64,000 nt of DNA from JACDHG01 sp963815295 (GTDB lineage Bacteria > Actinomycetota > Actinomycetes > Propionibacteriales > Nocardioidaceae), in NCBI GenBank assembly GCA_963815295.1, contig CAWFFZ010000008.1:806001-870000 (forward strand). Reading direction: 5' to 3'. How positions within the stretch are numbered: the first letter of the stretch is position 1; each line of letters starts with the position of its first letter. The notes under the pieces were generated by a model, which saw only the letters and a list, made by a program, of their open reading frames with translations, was not told the DNA's origin and made no database searches. The translations under genes were made by a program, and so were the position numbers. Positions 53,365 through 62,190 of the stretch are shown here, in pieces.

Positions 53365-53652
53365 TCAGGCGACGTACTCGGCGCGCTCTGGTGGTTGCGG
53401 CGTCGGCGTCATCAGGGTGGTCCGTCGGTGCTGTGATGCCCGGTCCTCGGCTTCGCGATGAGCGATGAACCCGGAGTCAGTGCAACAGTCATGGCACACC
53501 ATGACGGCGTGATCACCGAGCAGCACGACCTCGACTGCATGGGGGTGGCACTCGTCGGCGACGACGCCATGCTGGTGGTCGCGACGGTGTGCTGCTGTGA
53601 CCGTGCACGCGGCGACCTGGGTTATCCCGATGGGCCACTCTTGCTGTTGCAT
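53365..53652 (-). CDS. Small Cys/His-rich hypothetical protein
   Basis: 95 residues from ATG 53652 (GAAAGAG upstream). Features: DECHPHAVEVVLLGDHAVMV, then CHDCCTDSGFIAHREAEDRA and a polar tail. The CHDCC cluster with several His residues could bind zinc. No family name is supported. The frame is open further upstream to 53718. Confidence 0.5.
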   Translation of the reverse strand: MQQQEWPIGITQVAACTVTAAHRRDHQHGVVADECHPHAVEVVLLGDHAVMVCHDCCTDSGFIAHREAEDRASQHRRTTLMTPTPQPPERAEYVA

Positions 53653-54045
53653 CTCTTTCACCGTTCGTCGTTCGTGCCTACGCGTCGCGGTGACGCGCCC
53701 CCGACTTGCTCGTTCCATCGAACCGCAGGGGTCCGACAGTTCTGCCTCTGTGGAGCCGAGCTGTGGAGGTCAGACTGTTTACGGGGCCTGGTGGTTCCCG
53801 TCGTACAGAAGGACCGCTCGAGGAGCGCAGTGATACCTACCATTCCCCGCCCCGTCCCCTTATCTCGCTCCGAACATCTGACACGTCCCGGACCAAGACG
53901 GCCAAACGTGCCAAGTTTCCTCTCACGAACGTCGCACGATCCACCGTGGGACTGTGTGTCTAAACCCACAATCGTGACCTGAGCGAAACTCTTCGATGCT
54001 CAAGGCGGTCGTCACGTCACAGCGGGTGTCGACGCGCCGACGAAA
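53653..54045. other. 393-bp stretch without a recognised gene
   Basis: Short open frames exist on both strands but none has motifs or ribosome sites that I trust. The sequence becomes more AT-rich around 53850-53990, which suits promoter DNA for flanking genes, but I cannot identify specific elements. Confidence 0.4.
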
Positions 54046-54849
54046 TCAGCCGCGGTCCGGTAAGTCGACGGCCAGCGCCAGGTGGTCCGACATCGGCAGC
54101 CGAATCGCTCCGCCGGGGCTCGAAACGCTCGGAAGTCGGGGTAGCCCGCGCGCCAGAATGTGGTCGATCTGTTGCTCCGGCTCGTGGGCGGGAAACGTCG
54201 CCCCGGCAGCCAACGGCTCCATGCCGGTGATCCTGCGCGCCAGCCGTGGCCCCATGTTGAGGTCACCCATCAGGATCGCTGATCCGGGTTGCGCCGACAC
54301 CGCCCGCGCCACCCGCCGGAGCTGTATGACGTTCGAGCCGGTCAGGTACGACACGTGCGTCGTCGCCACCAACACCTCTCCGATCGGCGTCTCAACTGAC
54401 GCCATCACCGCCACCCTCGCCTCGTCTTGCACGAGGTGTGGCCGGCCGCCGCGGTGCCACATCGGCACGCGCATCGGCAGTGGCGGCAGCCGCACGACCT
54501 GCCAGCGTCGTACCGGATAGCGCGACAGCAACGCGATGCCGTAGGCCGGCGTGCCAGGTTGCTCGATGCCGGTCGCTGGCTGCCACGTCCCGTCGGCCGT
54601 GCCCGTCATCGCCGGGACGAACCGGTGCTCGCTCGCACCCATGGCGTCGGCCGCGATGCTGGTCAGGTCGGCGCCGAGAGACCGTGGCTGGTCGCGGTCG
54701 ACCTCCTGCAACGCGAGCACGTCGGCGTCGAGCGTGCGGATCGCCGCAGCGAAGCGGTCGAGGTCGACCCGGTTGTCGGCGGGGGAGCGTCCACTGAGGA
54801 TGTTGAACGTGACAAGGCGCACCTCGCCCAGTCTGCCGTGCCGACGCAT
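54046..54849 (-). CDS. Endonuclease/exonuclease/phosphatase-family protein
   Basis: 267 residues. EEP motifs in order: RLVTFNILSGR, DVLALQEVDRDQPRS with the metal Glu, ARVAVMASVETPIGEVLVAT with VATTHVSYL, LMGDLNMGPRLARR with the Asp-x-Asn pair, QQIDHILARG and the final LPMSDHLALAVDL with the catalytic His. It cleaves phosphodiesters or phosphomonoesters; the substrate may be DNA or a small metabolite. GTG 54822 is an alternative start. It is divergent from the LigD-polymerase gene with 47 bp between. Confidence 0.88.
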   Translation of the reverse strand: MRRHGRLGEVRLVTFNILSGRSPADNRVDLDRFAAAIRTLDADVLALQEVDRDQPRSLGADLTSIAADAMGASEHRFVPAMTGTADGTWQPATGIEQPGTPAYGIALLSRYPVRRWQVVRLPPLPMRVPMWHRGGRPHLVQDEARVAVMASVETPIGEVLVATTHVSYLTGSNVIQLRRVARAVSAQPGSAILMGDLNMGPRLARRITGMEPLAAGATFPAHEPEQQIDHILARGLPRLPSVSSPGGAIRLPMSDHLALAVDLPDRG

Positions 54850-54896
54850 GCCGAGCGCGCGCCGCCTCGAGCGACCGTCGCGTTAGGTTTGGCCGC

Positions 54897-55865
54897 ATGG
54901 CGGCGAGCAAGAGCCCTTCGATCGAGCTCGAAGTTGGCGACCGGATGGTGCGGATCTCCAACCCCGACCGGGTGTACTTCCCCGCGACCGGCGCGACCAA
55001 GCTCGACCTCGCCAACTACTACCTCAGCGTCGGCGACGGCATTGTGCGAGCGCTGCGCGAGCGACCCTGCATGATGCACCGGTTCCCCGACGGCCTGGCC
55101 GGCGACAAGGTGCACCAGAAACGACTGCCCCACGGCGCTCCGCCCTGGGTCGAGACCGTGCGCGTGGACTTCCCGCGTTACGGCCGGCATGCCAACGAGC
55201 TCTGCGTCACCGAGCTCGGCAGCGTGATCTGGGCAGTGCAGATGTCCACGGTCGAGTTCCACCCCTGGAACTCCCGCCGCGCCGACACCGAGCGCCCCGA
55301 CGAGTGGCGCATCGACCTCGACCCGATGTCGCAGTGCACGTTCGACACGGTCCGGCGCGCGGCCCACATCTCCCACGAGATCCTCGACGAGATCGGTGCT
55401 GTCGGGTGGCCGAAGACCTCAGGCGGCAAGGGGCTTCACATCTACGTGCGGATCGAGCCGCGCTGGGCGTTTGCCGACGTACGTCGGGCAGCCCTTGCCT
55501 TCGCGCGCGAGGTCGAGCGGCGGGCGGGTGGCGACGTGACCACGACCTGGTGGCGCAAGGACCGGATGCCCGACCAGCTCTTCGTCGACTACAACCAGAA
55601 CGCCCGCGACCACACGATCGCGTGCGCCTACTCCGTGCGTGGCGTCGCCAACGCGCAGGTCTCGACGCCGATCCGGTGGGACGAGATCGACGACGTACTG
55701 CCTCGAGACTTCACCATCGCGACCGTTCCCGATCGGTATGCCGCGCTCGGCGACCTGCACGCGGGCATCGACGAGGCGGTCTTCTCGCTCGAGCCGCTGC
55801 TGGAGTGGGCAGAGCGCGACGAGCGGGCTGGCGCCGCCGACCCCACACCTGATCTCGACGAGTGA
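54897..55865 (+). CDS. LigD-type polymerase/primase domain protein (non-homologous end joining)
   Basis: 322 residues, a stand-alone LigD polymerase domain (PolDom) of archaeo-eukaryotic primase type. Visible: NPDRVYFPATGATKLDLANY, MMHRFPDGLAGDKVHQKRLP, CVTELGSVIWAVQMSTVEFH, the metal pair in WRIDLDPMSQ, WPKTSGGKGLHIYVRI, and QLFVDYNQNARDHTIA. It fills gaps and adds ribonucleotides at broken DNA ends, working with Ku and a ligase. Neither Ku nor a ligase domain is in this window. It is not fused to a ligase, a common actinobacterial variant. Confidence 0.9.
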   Translation: MAASKSPSIELEVGDRMVRISNPDRVYFPATGATKLDLANYYLSVGDGIVRALRERPCMMHRFPDGLAGDKVHQKRLPHGAPPWVETVRVDFPRYGRHANELCVTELGSVIWAVQMSTVEFHPWNSRRADTERPDEWRIDLDPMSQCTFDTVRRAAHISHEILDEIGAVGWPKTSGGKGLHIYVRIEPRWAFADVRRAALAFAREVERRAGGDVTTTWWRKDRMPDQLFVDYNQNARDHTIACAYSVRGVANAQVSTPIRWDEIDDVLPRDFTIATVPDRYAALGDLHAGIDEAVFSLEPLLEWAERDERAGAADPTPDLDE

Positions 55866-55984
55866 CGAGCGGCTGAGCCCTGCGGTTGCGTGGGCTACGT
55901 CACGTCTCAAACGCGCCTCTCCCTGCTCCTGGAAACCCAGCGGCCATCGGTCGCGGGACAGACCAACTCACGGGAGGGGACACC

Positions 55985-56503
55985 ATGTTCAAGCGTTCAC
56001 TAGGAATCGCCGCAGCGTCGGTTGCGGTCATGATCGTTGGCGCCGCGGCGCCGGCATCGGCAGCCAGCAAGGTCGTGCAGGATGCCCAGGGCGATGCTCA
56101 ACCGCGTTACGACATCACCAGCGCCACGTTCACCAACTGGGACACGCGGCTGTCGGCAACAGCTCGCGTCGACAACCTGAGGTACGGCGGCAACCAGTAC
56201 TTCTCCCTCACCTTCAGCCCGCGTAACGCGCCAGACGTCTCCTACACCGCGTCCACGCGGCTGCGCGCCGACAACGTCCTCATCAACCGGCTGACGGTCC
56301 ACAACGAGCTGGGCGAGACCAACCGCGTCCCTTGCAACGTGACGGGTATCTGGTCGCCCGAAGGCGACCGCGTCCGGGTGTGGGTACCGCGCTCGTGCCT
56401 TGAGGGCCTGAGCGGCGCCCAGTTCATGAGGGCGCATCTCGGTCCTAGCTCCCTCGCAGCGTCGCAGGACCACGTGAGGGGTGGCTTCGTCCGCCAGGGC
56501 TGA
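55985..56503 (+). CDS. Secreted beta-rich hypothetical protein
   Basis: 172 residues from ATG 55985 with GGGAGGGG upstream. A Sec signal MFKRSLGIAAASVAVMIVGA with cleavage near ASAAS. The mature part VVQDAQGDAQPRYDITSATF, NWDTRLSATARVDNL, FSPRNAPDVSYTAS reads as a beta-sandwich, and two Cys (PCNVTG and RSCLEG) may form a disulphide. No catalytic motif is seen; similar small secreted proteins are common in actinomycetes. Confidence 0.75.
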   Translation: MFKRSLGIAAASVAVMIVGAAAPASAASKVVQDAQGDAQPRYDITSATFTNWDTRLSATARVDNLRYGGNQYFSLTFSPRNAPDVSYTASTRLRADNVLINRLTVHNELGETNRVPCNVTGIWSPEGDRVRVWVPRSCLEGLSGAQFMRAHLGPSSLAASQDHVRGGFVRQG

Positions 56504-56517
56504 GCCCACAAACGTCG

Positions 56518-56554
56518 GTCGAGCTTGTCGAGACCCCGATCTCGACAGGCTCGA
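56518..56554. repeat. TCGAGCTTGTCGAGA dispersed inverted repeat, copy
   Basis: GTCGAGCTTGTCGAGA at 56518-56533 pairs with TCTCGACAGGCTCGA at 56540-56554 with one mismatch around a short CCCCGA loop. Third clear copy in this window of the family at 13668 and 53256. It follows the secreted protein gene. Confidence 0.8.
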
Positions 56555-56700
56555 TTGGCGGTGTGACGCCTCGATCAGCGGCTTCCGGGTCCGAGCATCG
56601 GGTCAATCCATCGGCCGATCGGGTGATTTGGCGGCGTTTCTAGGCGCGCGCAGCATAACTGGCCGATTATGGATGCATACTCAGAGTAAGGAGTGACGGG

Positions 56701-57354
56701 GTGATACCGATCGTCGAAGGAGCTTTCGTTGATCTTGCCGCGAACCGGCCAGGCCAACGCTTGATCGTCCGCGCGGACGAGTTGTACGCCCAATGGCGGG
56801 CTAAACCGCTCATTCGGCGGTACAAGAGCGGCCGGCGCAACGAGCGCATCTGGCGCAAGGGCGCCGCGGGCGAGCAGCTCGTCGCCAAGCAACTAGACAA
56901 ACTGGGCAATCAGTACCATGTCCTCCACTCGATTCCGGTGGGCGCTCGGGGCAATGACCTCGACCACCTCGTCATCGGCACCACCGGTGTCTTCACCGTC
57001 AACTCCAAGTCCCACCTCGGCCTGAAGGTGTGGGTGGGCGGCGACACCGTCATGGTCCACGGCCATCCGCAGCCCTACGTACGCAACAGCCGGTCGGAGG
57101 CCAACCGAGTTTCGGCCATCCTCACGAACCTTGCCGGGTATGAAGTCCCGGTCATCGGCATGGTGCTCGTCGTCGGCAAGAGCTTCACCGAGCGCGAGCA
57201 ACCCCGTGACAGCGCAGTCCGCGTGACCACGCCACGCGAAGCGGTTCAGTGGATCAAGAGGCGGCGCAGGCTCCTCACCGAGGACGAAGTAGCCGCACTC
57301 TTCGAGATCGCCCGCCGCTCGACGACGTGGACAGTCGGCGCTCGCCGCGTCTGA
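56701..57354 (+). CDS. NERD-domain protein
   Basis: 217 residues from GTG 56701, with AAGGAG at an 8-base spacing. The NERD (nuclease-related) core is RRNERIWRKGAAGEQLVAKQ, then HVLHSIPVGARGNDLDHLVI with the Asp pair, GTTGVFTVNSKSHLGLKVWV with the catalytic-type Lys, and VIGMVLVVGKSF. This is a PD-(D/E)xK-like fold thought to act on DNA. It occurs alone here; its role is unknown. Confidence 0.85.
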   Translation: MIPIVEGAFVDLAANRPGQRLIVRADELYAQWRAKPLIRRYKSGRRNERIWRKGAAGEQLVAKQLDKLGNQYHVLHSIPVGARGNDLDHLVIGTTGVFTVNSKSHLGLKVWVGGDTVMVHGHPQPYVRNSRSEANRVSAILTNLAGYEVPVIGMVLVVGKSFTEREQPRDSAVRVTTPREAVQWIKRRRRLLTEDEVAALFEIARRSTTWTVGARRV

Positions 57355-57474
57355 GCAAGTCATCTCAACTGCCACCAAGGTGGCAACGATCGATCCGCTA
57401 TGCCAGACTGCGGCCACTCACCTTTTACAACGGATCGTCCGGCACGTTCCTGCCGGTGAAGGGCAGGTCTCCTC

Positions 57475-58575
57475 ATGGCCACAGTTACATTCCGAGGCGC
57501 GTCTCGCGTCTATCCCGGCTCCACCACCCCCGCCGTCGACAAGCTCGACCTCGAGATCGGTGACGGCGAGTTCATGGTCCTCGTCGGACCGTCCGGCTGC
57601 GGCAAGTCCACGTCATTGCGGATGCTCGCCGGCCTCGAAGAGGTCACCGAGGGTCATATCCTGATCGGCGACCGCGACATCACTGATGTCGCACCCAAGG
57701 ACCGCGACATCGCGATGGTGTTCCAGAACTATGCGCTCTACCCGCACATGACCGTCGCCGACAATATGGGGTTCGCCCTCAAGATGGCGCACGTCCCCAA
57801 GGCTGAGCGCGAGAAGCGCGTCCGCGACGCTGCCGAGCTCCTGGGGCTGACCGAGTTCCTCGACCGCCGCCCTAAGGCGATGTCCGGTGGCCAGCGTCAG
57901 CGCGTCGCGATGGGCCGCGCGATCGTTCGCGACCCACAGGTCTTCTGCATGGACGAGCCGCTGTCCAACCTCGACGCCAAGCTTCGCGTCTCGACTCGCA
58001 CGCAGATCGCGTCCCTGCAGCAGCGTCTCGGCGTCACCACCGTCTACGTGACCCATGACCAGGTCGAGGCGATGACGATGGGGGACCGGGTTGCCGTCCT
58101 CGACAAGGGGGTTCTCCAGCAGGTCGACACTCCGCTCGCCATCTACGACCACCCCGCCAACCTCTTCGTCGCTGGGTTCATCGGCTCACCCGCCATGAAC
58201 CTCCTGCATGCCGACGTCACGTCCGATGGGGCGACGATCGGCGGACACCCGTTCAAGCTGCCCCTGACGGCTGAGGATCGAGCCAACGTCTCCGGAGGAA
58301 TCACGGTGGGTATCCGCCCTGAGGATCTCGTCGTCTCTGAGACCGGTGAGGGCCTGCCGGTCAAGGTCACGCTTGTCGAGGAGCTCGGAGCAGACGCCTA
58401 CCTCTACGGCCTCGCCGAGGCTGACGACGAGGACATCGCCGGCACGGACATCGTCGTACGGATCGAAGCCCGCCGCGTCTATGAGAAGGGGTCCACTGTC
58501 CACGTGACAGCCGAGGCCGACGACATGCACGTGTTTGCGACCGACACCGGCGAACGGATCGGCCGGACCGCGTAA
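57475..58575 (+). CDS. ugpC: Carbohydrate ABC transporter ATP-binding protein (MsiK/UgpC type)
   Basis: 366 residues. Walker A GPSGCGKSTS, the Q-loop VFQNYALYPHMTVADN, signature MSGGQRQRVAMGRAIVRDPQ, Walker B VFCMDEPLSNLDAKLR and the switch VTHDQVEAMTMGDRVA. The C-terminal 120 residues are TOBE-like regulatory domains (GITVGIRPEDLVVSETGEGL). One such ATPase often serves several sugar transporters in actinomycetes. A strong terminator follows it at 58646-58681, so it is transcribed apart from the binding protein and permease genes downstream. Confidence 0.93.
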   Translation: MATVTFRGASRVYPGSTTPAVDKLDLEIGDGEFMVLVGPSGCGKSTSLRMLAGLEEVTEGHILIGDRDITDVAPKDRDIAMVFQNYALYPHMTVADNMGFALKMAHVPKAEREKRVRDAAELLGLTEFLDRRPKAMSGGQRQRVAMGRAIVRDPQVFCMDEPLSNLDAKLRVSTRTQIASLQQRLGVTTVYVTHDQVEAMTMGDRVAVLDKGVLQQVDTPLAIYDHPANLFVAGFIGSPAMNLLHADVTSDGATIGGHPFKLPLTAEDRANVSGGITVGIRPEDLVVSETGEGLPVKVTLVEELGADAYLYGLAEADDEDIAGTDIVVRIEARRVYEKGSTVHVTAEADDMHVFATDTGERIGRTA

Positions 58576-58645
58576 CCGGGATCCTTGGCCGCGACATAAC
58601 AATTGCTGACAGCCACAATTCCCCCAGACAGGCATCTTCACGTTG

Positions 58646-58681
58646 AAAGGCAGTCACGGTGCGCGCCGTGACTGCCTTTTT
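58646..58681 (+). terminator. Rho-independent terminator after the ATPase gene
   Basis: AAAGGCAGTCACGG (58646-58659) pairs perfectly with CCGTGACTGCCTTT around the loop TGCGCG, followed by a T run ending at 58681. A classic GC-rich stem plus T tract. It is also palindromic enough to act in the reverse direction (A tract on the left). Confidence 0.95.
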
Positions 58682-58717
58682 CGCGCAAAATGCCAGGTCG
58701 CACAAGGTGCCCGAGTC

Positions 58718-58748
58718 TTGACAGAGAGTTTGGAAACCGGATTAGGTG
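58718..58748 (+). promoter_or_regulatory. Probable promoter and operator of the ABC transporter operon
   Basis: TTGACA (58718-58723) is a perfect -35. A weak -10 TTAGGT lies 18 bp downstream (58742-58747). The spacer and -10 contain GGAAACCGGATT, whose AA.CCGG.TT core is the kind of half-palindromic site bound by LacI-family sugar regulators. No regulator gene is in this window. The binding protein gene starts about 260 bp downstream. Confidence 0.45.
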
Positions 58749-59010
58749 GGCATTACAGGGTATGACGACATCGAGATCGCCTTTCCCTCCAGCCCCACTG
58801 ACCCCGGACTGCATGGTCGCTGAACTGGAGCCGAACCGCAGTTACGCGTCTGTTGGTGCTGACACATCAGCAACCGGCGACGTGGATCTCCTTTCCGCCT
58901 GACCTGTCTGGTCGTCCGCAGCTCAACGGACCCGCATCACTCACCGACGAGAACTCGACCGCACCGAGACCGAAGACCTCCCGACCCGGCGCGCGACGAA
59001 CGGAGAAGCA

Positions 59011-60297
59011 ATGAGAACAAAGGTCATGGCAGCGGCGCTGGCCGCACTGGCACTGAGCGTGACGGCCGCCTGCGGCGGAGACGACGGTGGTGGATCGGGT
59101 GACACCAGTGGCACCGGTCCGATCAAGATCTGGCTGTCCAACAACACTGAAGAGCTCGCCTGGGGCAAGGCCATGGTCAAGGAGTGGAACGCCGACAACC
59201 CCGACCAGGAGGTGACCGCGCAGGAGATCCCCGCCGGTACGACGTCTGAAGAGGTCATCGGTGCCGCCATCACGGCTGGCAATACGCCGTGCCTGGTGTT
59301 CAACACCGCCCCAGCCGCCGTACCCCAGTTCCAGAAGCAAGGCGGGCTGGTCTCCCTCGACACGTTCGACGGCGCCGCCGCGTACATCGAGGAGCGCACC
59401 GGCGACGCCGCCGAGCAGTACAAGTCACCGGACGGGGCGTACTACCAGATGCCCTGGAAGTCCAACCCGGTGATGATCTTCTACAACAAGGACCTGATGA
59501 AGAAGGCCGGGATCGACCCGGAGAACCCGCCGCTGTCGACGTACGACGAGTTCCTCGACACGAGCCGCAAGATCGTCGAAAGCGGTACCGCACAGGCAGC
59601 CATCTGGCCCTCGCCCGCGAGCGAGTTCTTCCAGTCCTGGTTCGACTTCTACCCGCTGTATGCCGCCGAGACGGGTGGCACCCAACTGATCGAGGACGGG
59701 GAGGCAACGTTCGACTCCGAGGAGGGCGCGGCCGTGATGGACTTCTGGGCCACGATGTACTCCGAGGGTCTGTCGCAGAAGGAAGCCTCCACCGATGACG
59801 CCTTCGCCGAGGAAAAGTCGGCCATGTCCGTCGTCGGTCCCTGGGCGATCCCCGTGTACGGCGCGGACATCAACTGGGGCGTCGTGCCGGTCCCGACCTC
59901 GAGCGGCATCCCACCCGAGGAGACCTACACGTTCTCCGACGCGAAGAACATCGGCCTCTACACAGCGTGCGAAAACCAAGGCACGGCGTGGGAGGTGCTG
60001 AAGTTCGCGACGAGTGAGGAGCAGGATGGAGCACTCCTCGAGCTGACCGGACAGATGCCGCTTCGCCAAGACCTCGAGTCGACGTACCCCGACTACTTCA
60101 CCGAACACCCGGAGTACACGCTGTTCGCCGACCAGGCCTCGCGCACCGTCGAGGTGCCCAACGTGCCGAACTCGGTCGCGATCTGGCAGGCATTCCGCGA
60201 CGCGTACTCGTCGTCGGTGATCTTCGGCAAGACCTCGGTCGACGAGGCGTTGTCAACGGCAGCCGAAGAAACCACAGAACTCGCCAGCCAGGAATGA
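59011..60297 (+). CDS. Sugar ABC transporter substrate-binding lipoprotein
   Basis: 428 residues from ATG 59011 with GGAGAAG upstream. Lipoprotein signal ending SVTAACGG, then a Gly/Ser linker. Domain blocks GPIKIWLSNNTEELAWGKAM, NTAPAAVPQFQKQGGLVSLD, MPWKSNPVMIFYNKDLMKKA and SVVGPWAIPVYGADINWGVV are the extracellular solute-binding protein 1 fold for oligosaccharides. It begins a four-gene run with two permeases and a glycosidase-like protein. Confidence 0.92.
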   Translation: MRTKVMAAALAALALSVTAACGGDDGGGSGDTSGTGPIKIWLSNNTEELAWGKAMVKEWNADNPDQEVTAQEIPAGTTSEEVIGAAITAGNTPCLVFNTAPAAVPQFQKQGGLVSLDTFDGAAAYIEERTGDAAEQYKSPDGAYYQMPWKSNPVMIFYNKDLMKKAGIDPENPPLSTYDEFLDTSRKIVESGTAQAAIWPSPASEFFQSWFDFYPLYAAETGGTQLIEDGEATFDSEEGAAVMDFWATMYSEGLSQKEASTDDAFAEEKSAMSVVGPWAIPVYGADINWGVVPVPTSSGIPPEETYTFSDAKNIGLYTACENQGTAWEVLKFATSEEQDGALLELTGQMPLRQDLESTYPDYFTEHPEYTLFADQASRTVEVPNVPNSVAIWQAFRDAYSSSVIFGKTSVDEALSTAAEETTELASQE

Positions 60298-60310
60298 CAG
60301 CGCCCCCGGT

Positions 60311-61249
60311 ATGAAACCTGACGTGGAGGAGCCCGTCGACGCACCGCCAGCTCGGCGGGCCTCCTCTCGTTCGTGGCGGACGAAGCTCCTGGGCGACCAT
60401 CCGCTCGGCATCATCTTCGCGACGCCGTACGCCGTGTTCCTCGTCGCGGTGTTCGCCTACCCGTTGGGGCTCGCCGTCTGGATGAGCTTCCACGACTACT
60501 TCTTCGCGGCTCCGGGAGTAGCGGTCGACCGTCCGTTCGTCGGCTTCGACAACTACGAGGCGGTGTTGTCAGATCCGGACGTCCGACGCTCGTTCTACAA
60601 CGTGGGGATCTTCTTGGTGATCAACGTGCCGCTGACCGTCGTCACGGCGCTGGTGCTCGCCACTGCACTCAATGCGGTGGTGCGGGCGCGTGCCTTCCTG
60701 AGGATTGCCTACTACATCCCCTACGTCACGGCGAGCGTGGCGCTGGTGGCCGTCTGGCTGTTCCTGTTCGCCAGCGACGGCTTGGTGAACGACCTCCTGG
60801 GCCCGCTGGCGCCCGACCCCTCGTGGTTCATCAACAGCAAATTGGCGATGCCGATCATCGCCTTGTTCGTCACCTGGAAACAGATGGGTCTGTTCATCCT
60901 GCTCTACCTCGCCGCCTTGCAGAACGTGCCCAAAGAGCTGTACGAGTCGGCCTCGATGGACGGAGCAGGACCATTCGGCTCGTTCATGAACGTCACCGTC
61001 CCGAGCGTCCGACCGGCCACCACGCTGGCGCTGATCCTGGCCACCATCACCGGAGCCAACCTGTTCACCGAGCCCTACCTGCTGACAAGTGGCGGGGGAC
61101 CGGATGGCGCATCGACATCCCCCGTGTTCGTGATGTACCAGCGGGGCATCGAGCAGGGCACCCCGGATGTCGCCGCGGCCATCGGCGTGATCCTGGTGAT
61201 CGGCGTGCTCGCCATCTCGCTCATCTACCGCCGGCTACTGGAGGACTGA
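60311..61249 (+). CDS. Carbohydrate ABC transporter permease (MalF type)
   Basis: 312 residues, six membrane helices after a cytoplasmic N-terminus of 35 residues. MalF-type blocks: ATPYAVFLVAVFAYPLGLAV, GFDNYEAVLSDPDVRRSFYN, and the EAA loop YESASMDGAGPFGSFMNVTV PSV that docks with the ATPase. ATG 60311 is 13 bp after the binding protein stop. The next permease starts one base after its stop. Confidence 0.92.
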   Translation: MKPDVEEPVDAPPARRASSRSWRTKLLGDHPLGIIFATPYAVFLVAVFAYPLGLAVWMSFHDYFFAAPGVAVDRPFVGFDNYEAVLSDPDVRRSFYNVGIFLVINVPLTVVTALVLATALNAVVRARAFLRIAYYIPYVTASVALVAVWLFLFASDGLVNDLLGPLAPDPSWFINSKLAMPIIALFVTWKQMGLFILLYLAALQNVPKELYESASMDGAGPFGSFMNVTVPSVRPATTLALILATITGANLFTEPYLLTSGGGPDGASTSPVFVMYQRGIEQGTPDVAAAIGVILVIGVLAISLIYRRLLED

Positions 61250-61250
61250 G

Positions 61251-62144
61251 ATGACACTCACGGATACGCCTCCGAAGGAAGAGGCCGCGCCGATGCCCAG
61301 CCAAGCCGCCGCGCGCACGCGGGTTGGCCATTGGCTGAGTGTGTTCGTCCTCTTCCTGGGCGCCTTGATCTTCCTGTTCCCCTTCTACTACATGTTCATC
61401 GGCTCCCTGCAGGCCGAGCCCGACACGTCTCTCGGCGGCCTCATCCCCACCGACGGGGTCACCCTGGACAACTACTCGCAGATCAACGAGCGGGTAAACC
61501 TCGTCCAGTCGCTCGCCAACTCGGGCATCTTCACCGCCGGAGTCCTCCTCGGCACCGTCGTGTTCGGGCTCCTGGCCGGCTATGCGTTGGCCCGCCTCAA
61601 GTTCCGGGGCCAAGGCTCGCTCTTCGCGGTGATGCTGCTCGTGCAGATCGTCCCGTTCCAGCTGCTCATCATCCCGATGTACGTGCTGACCGTCCGCACC
61701 TACGGGCTCGCGGACTCCTACTTCGGCATGATCCTGCCGTTCGCGATCAGCTCCACTGCGGTCTTCATCTTCCGGCAGTTCTTCCTCCAGCTCCCCGAGG
61801 ACATCTTCGCCTCGGCCCGGCTCGACGGTGCCAGTGAGCTGCGCATCCTCTGGTCGATAGCGCTGCCGTTGGTGAAGCCGGCCGTCCTCACAACCATCCT
61901 GCTCACCTTCATCGGACCCTGGAACGAGTTCCTCTGGCCGTTCCTGGTCACCAAAGAGACCGACCTACAGCCGCTTGCGGTCACCTTGGCCAACTACATC
62001 AGCAACGTCGCGGGCCGCGCCTCCAACCCGTTCGGCGCGATCCTCGCCGGGGCTGTGGTGCTCGCGGCGCCCGCGGTCGCCCTGTTCGCCATCTTCCAGA
62101 GGCACTTCACCAACACAGATCTCGGATCCGGGATCAAGGGCTAG
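61251..62144 (+). CDS. Carbohydrate ABC transporter permease (MalG type)
   Basis: 297 residues, six helices. MalG-type blocks: FLFPFYYMFIGSLQAEPDTS, ALARLKFRGQGSLFAVMLLV, and the EAA loop IFASARLDGASELRILWSIA LPL. The C-terminal GPWNEFLWPFLVTKETDLQP is typical. ATG 61251 follows the previous stop directly. It forms the membrane channel with the MalF-type permease. Confidence 0.92.
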   Translation: MTLTDTPPKEEAAPMPSQAAARTRVGHWLSVFVLFLGALIFLFPFYYMFIGSLQAEPDTSLGGLIPTDGVTLDNYSQINERVNLVQSLANSGIFTAGVLLGTVVFGLLAGYALARLKFRGQGSLFAVMLLVQIVPFQLLIIPMYVLTVRTYGLADSYFGMILPFAISSTAVFIFRQFFLQLPEDIFASARLDGASELRILWSIALPLVKPAVLTTILLTFIGPWNEFLWPFLVTKETDLQPLAVTLANYISNVAGRASNPFGAILAGAVVLAAPAVALFAIFQRHFTNTDLGSGIKG

Positions 62145-62190
62145 CACCCCGACCACACCACCCTGGCAACACCAAAGGAACGAGAAGCTC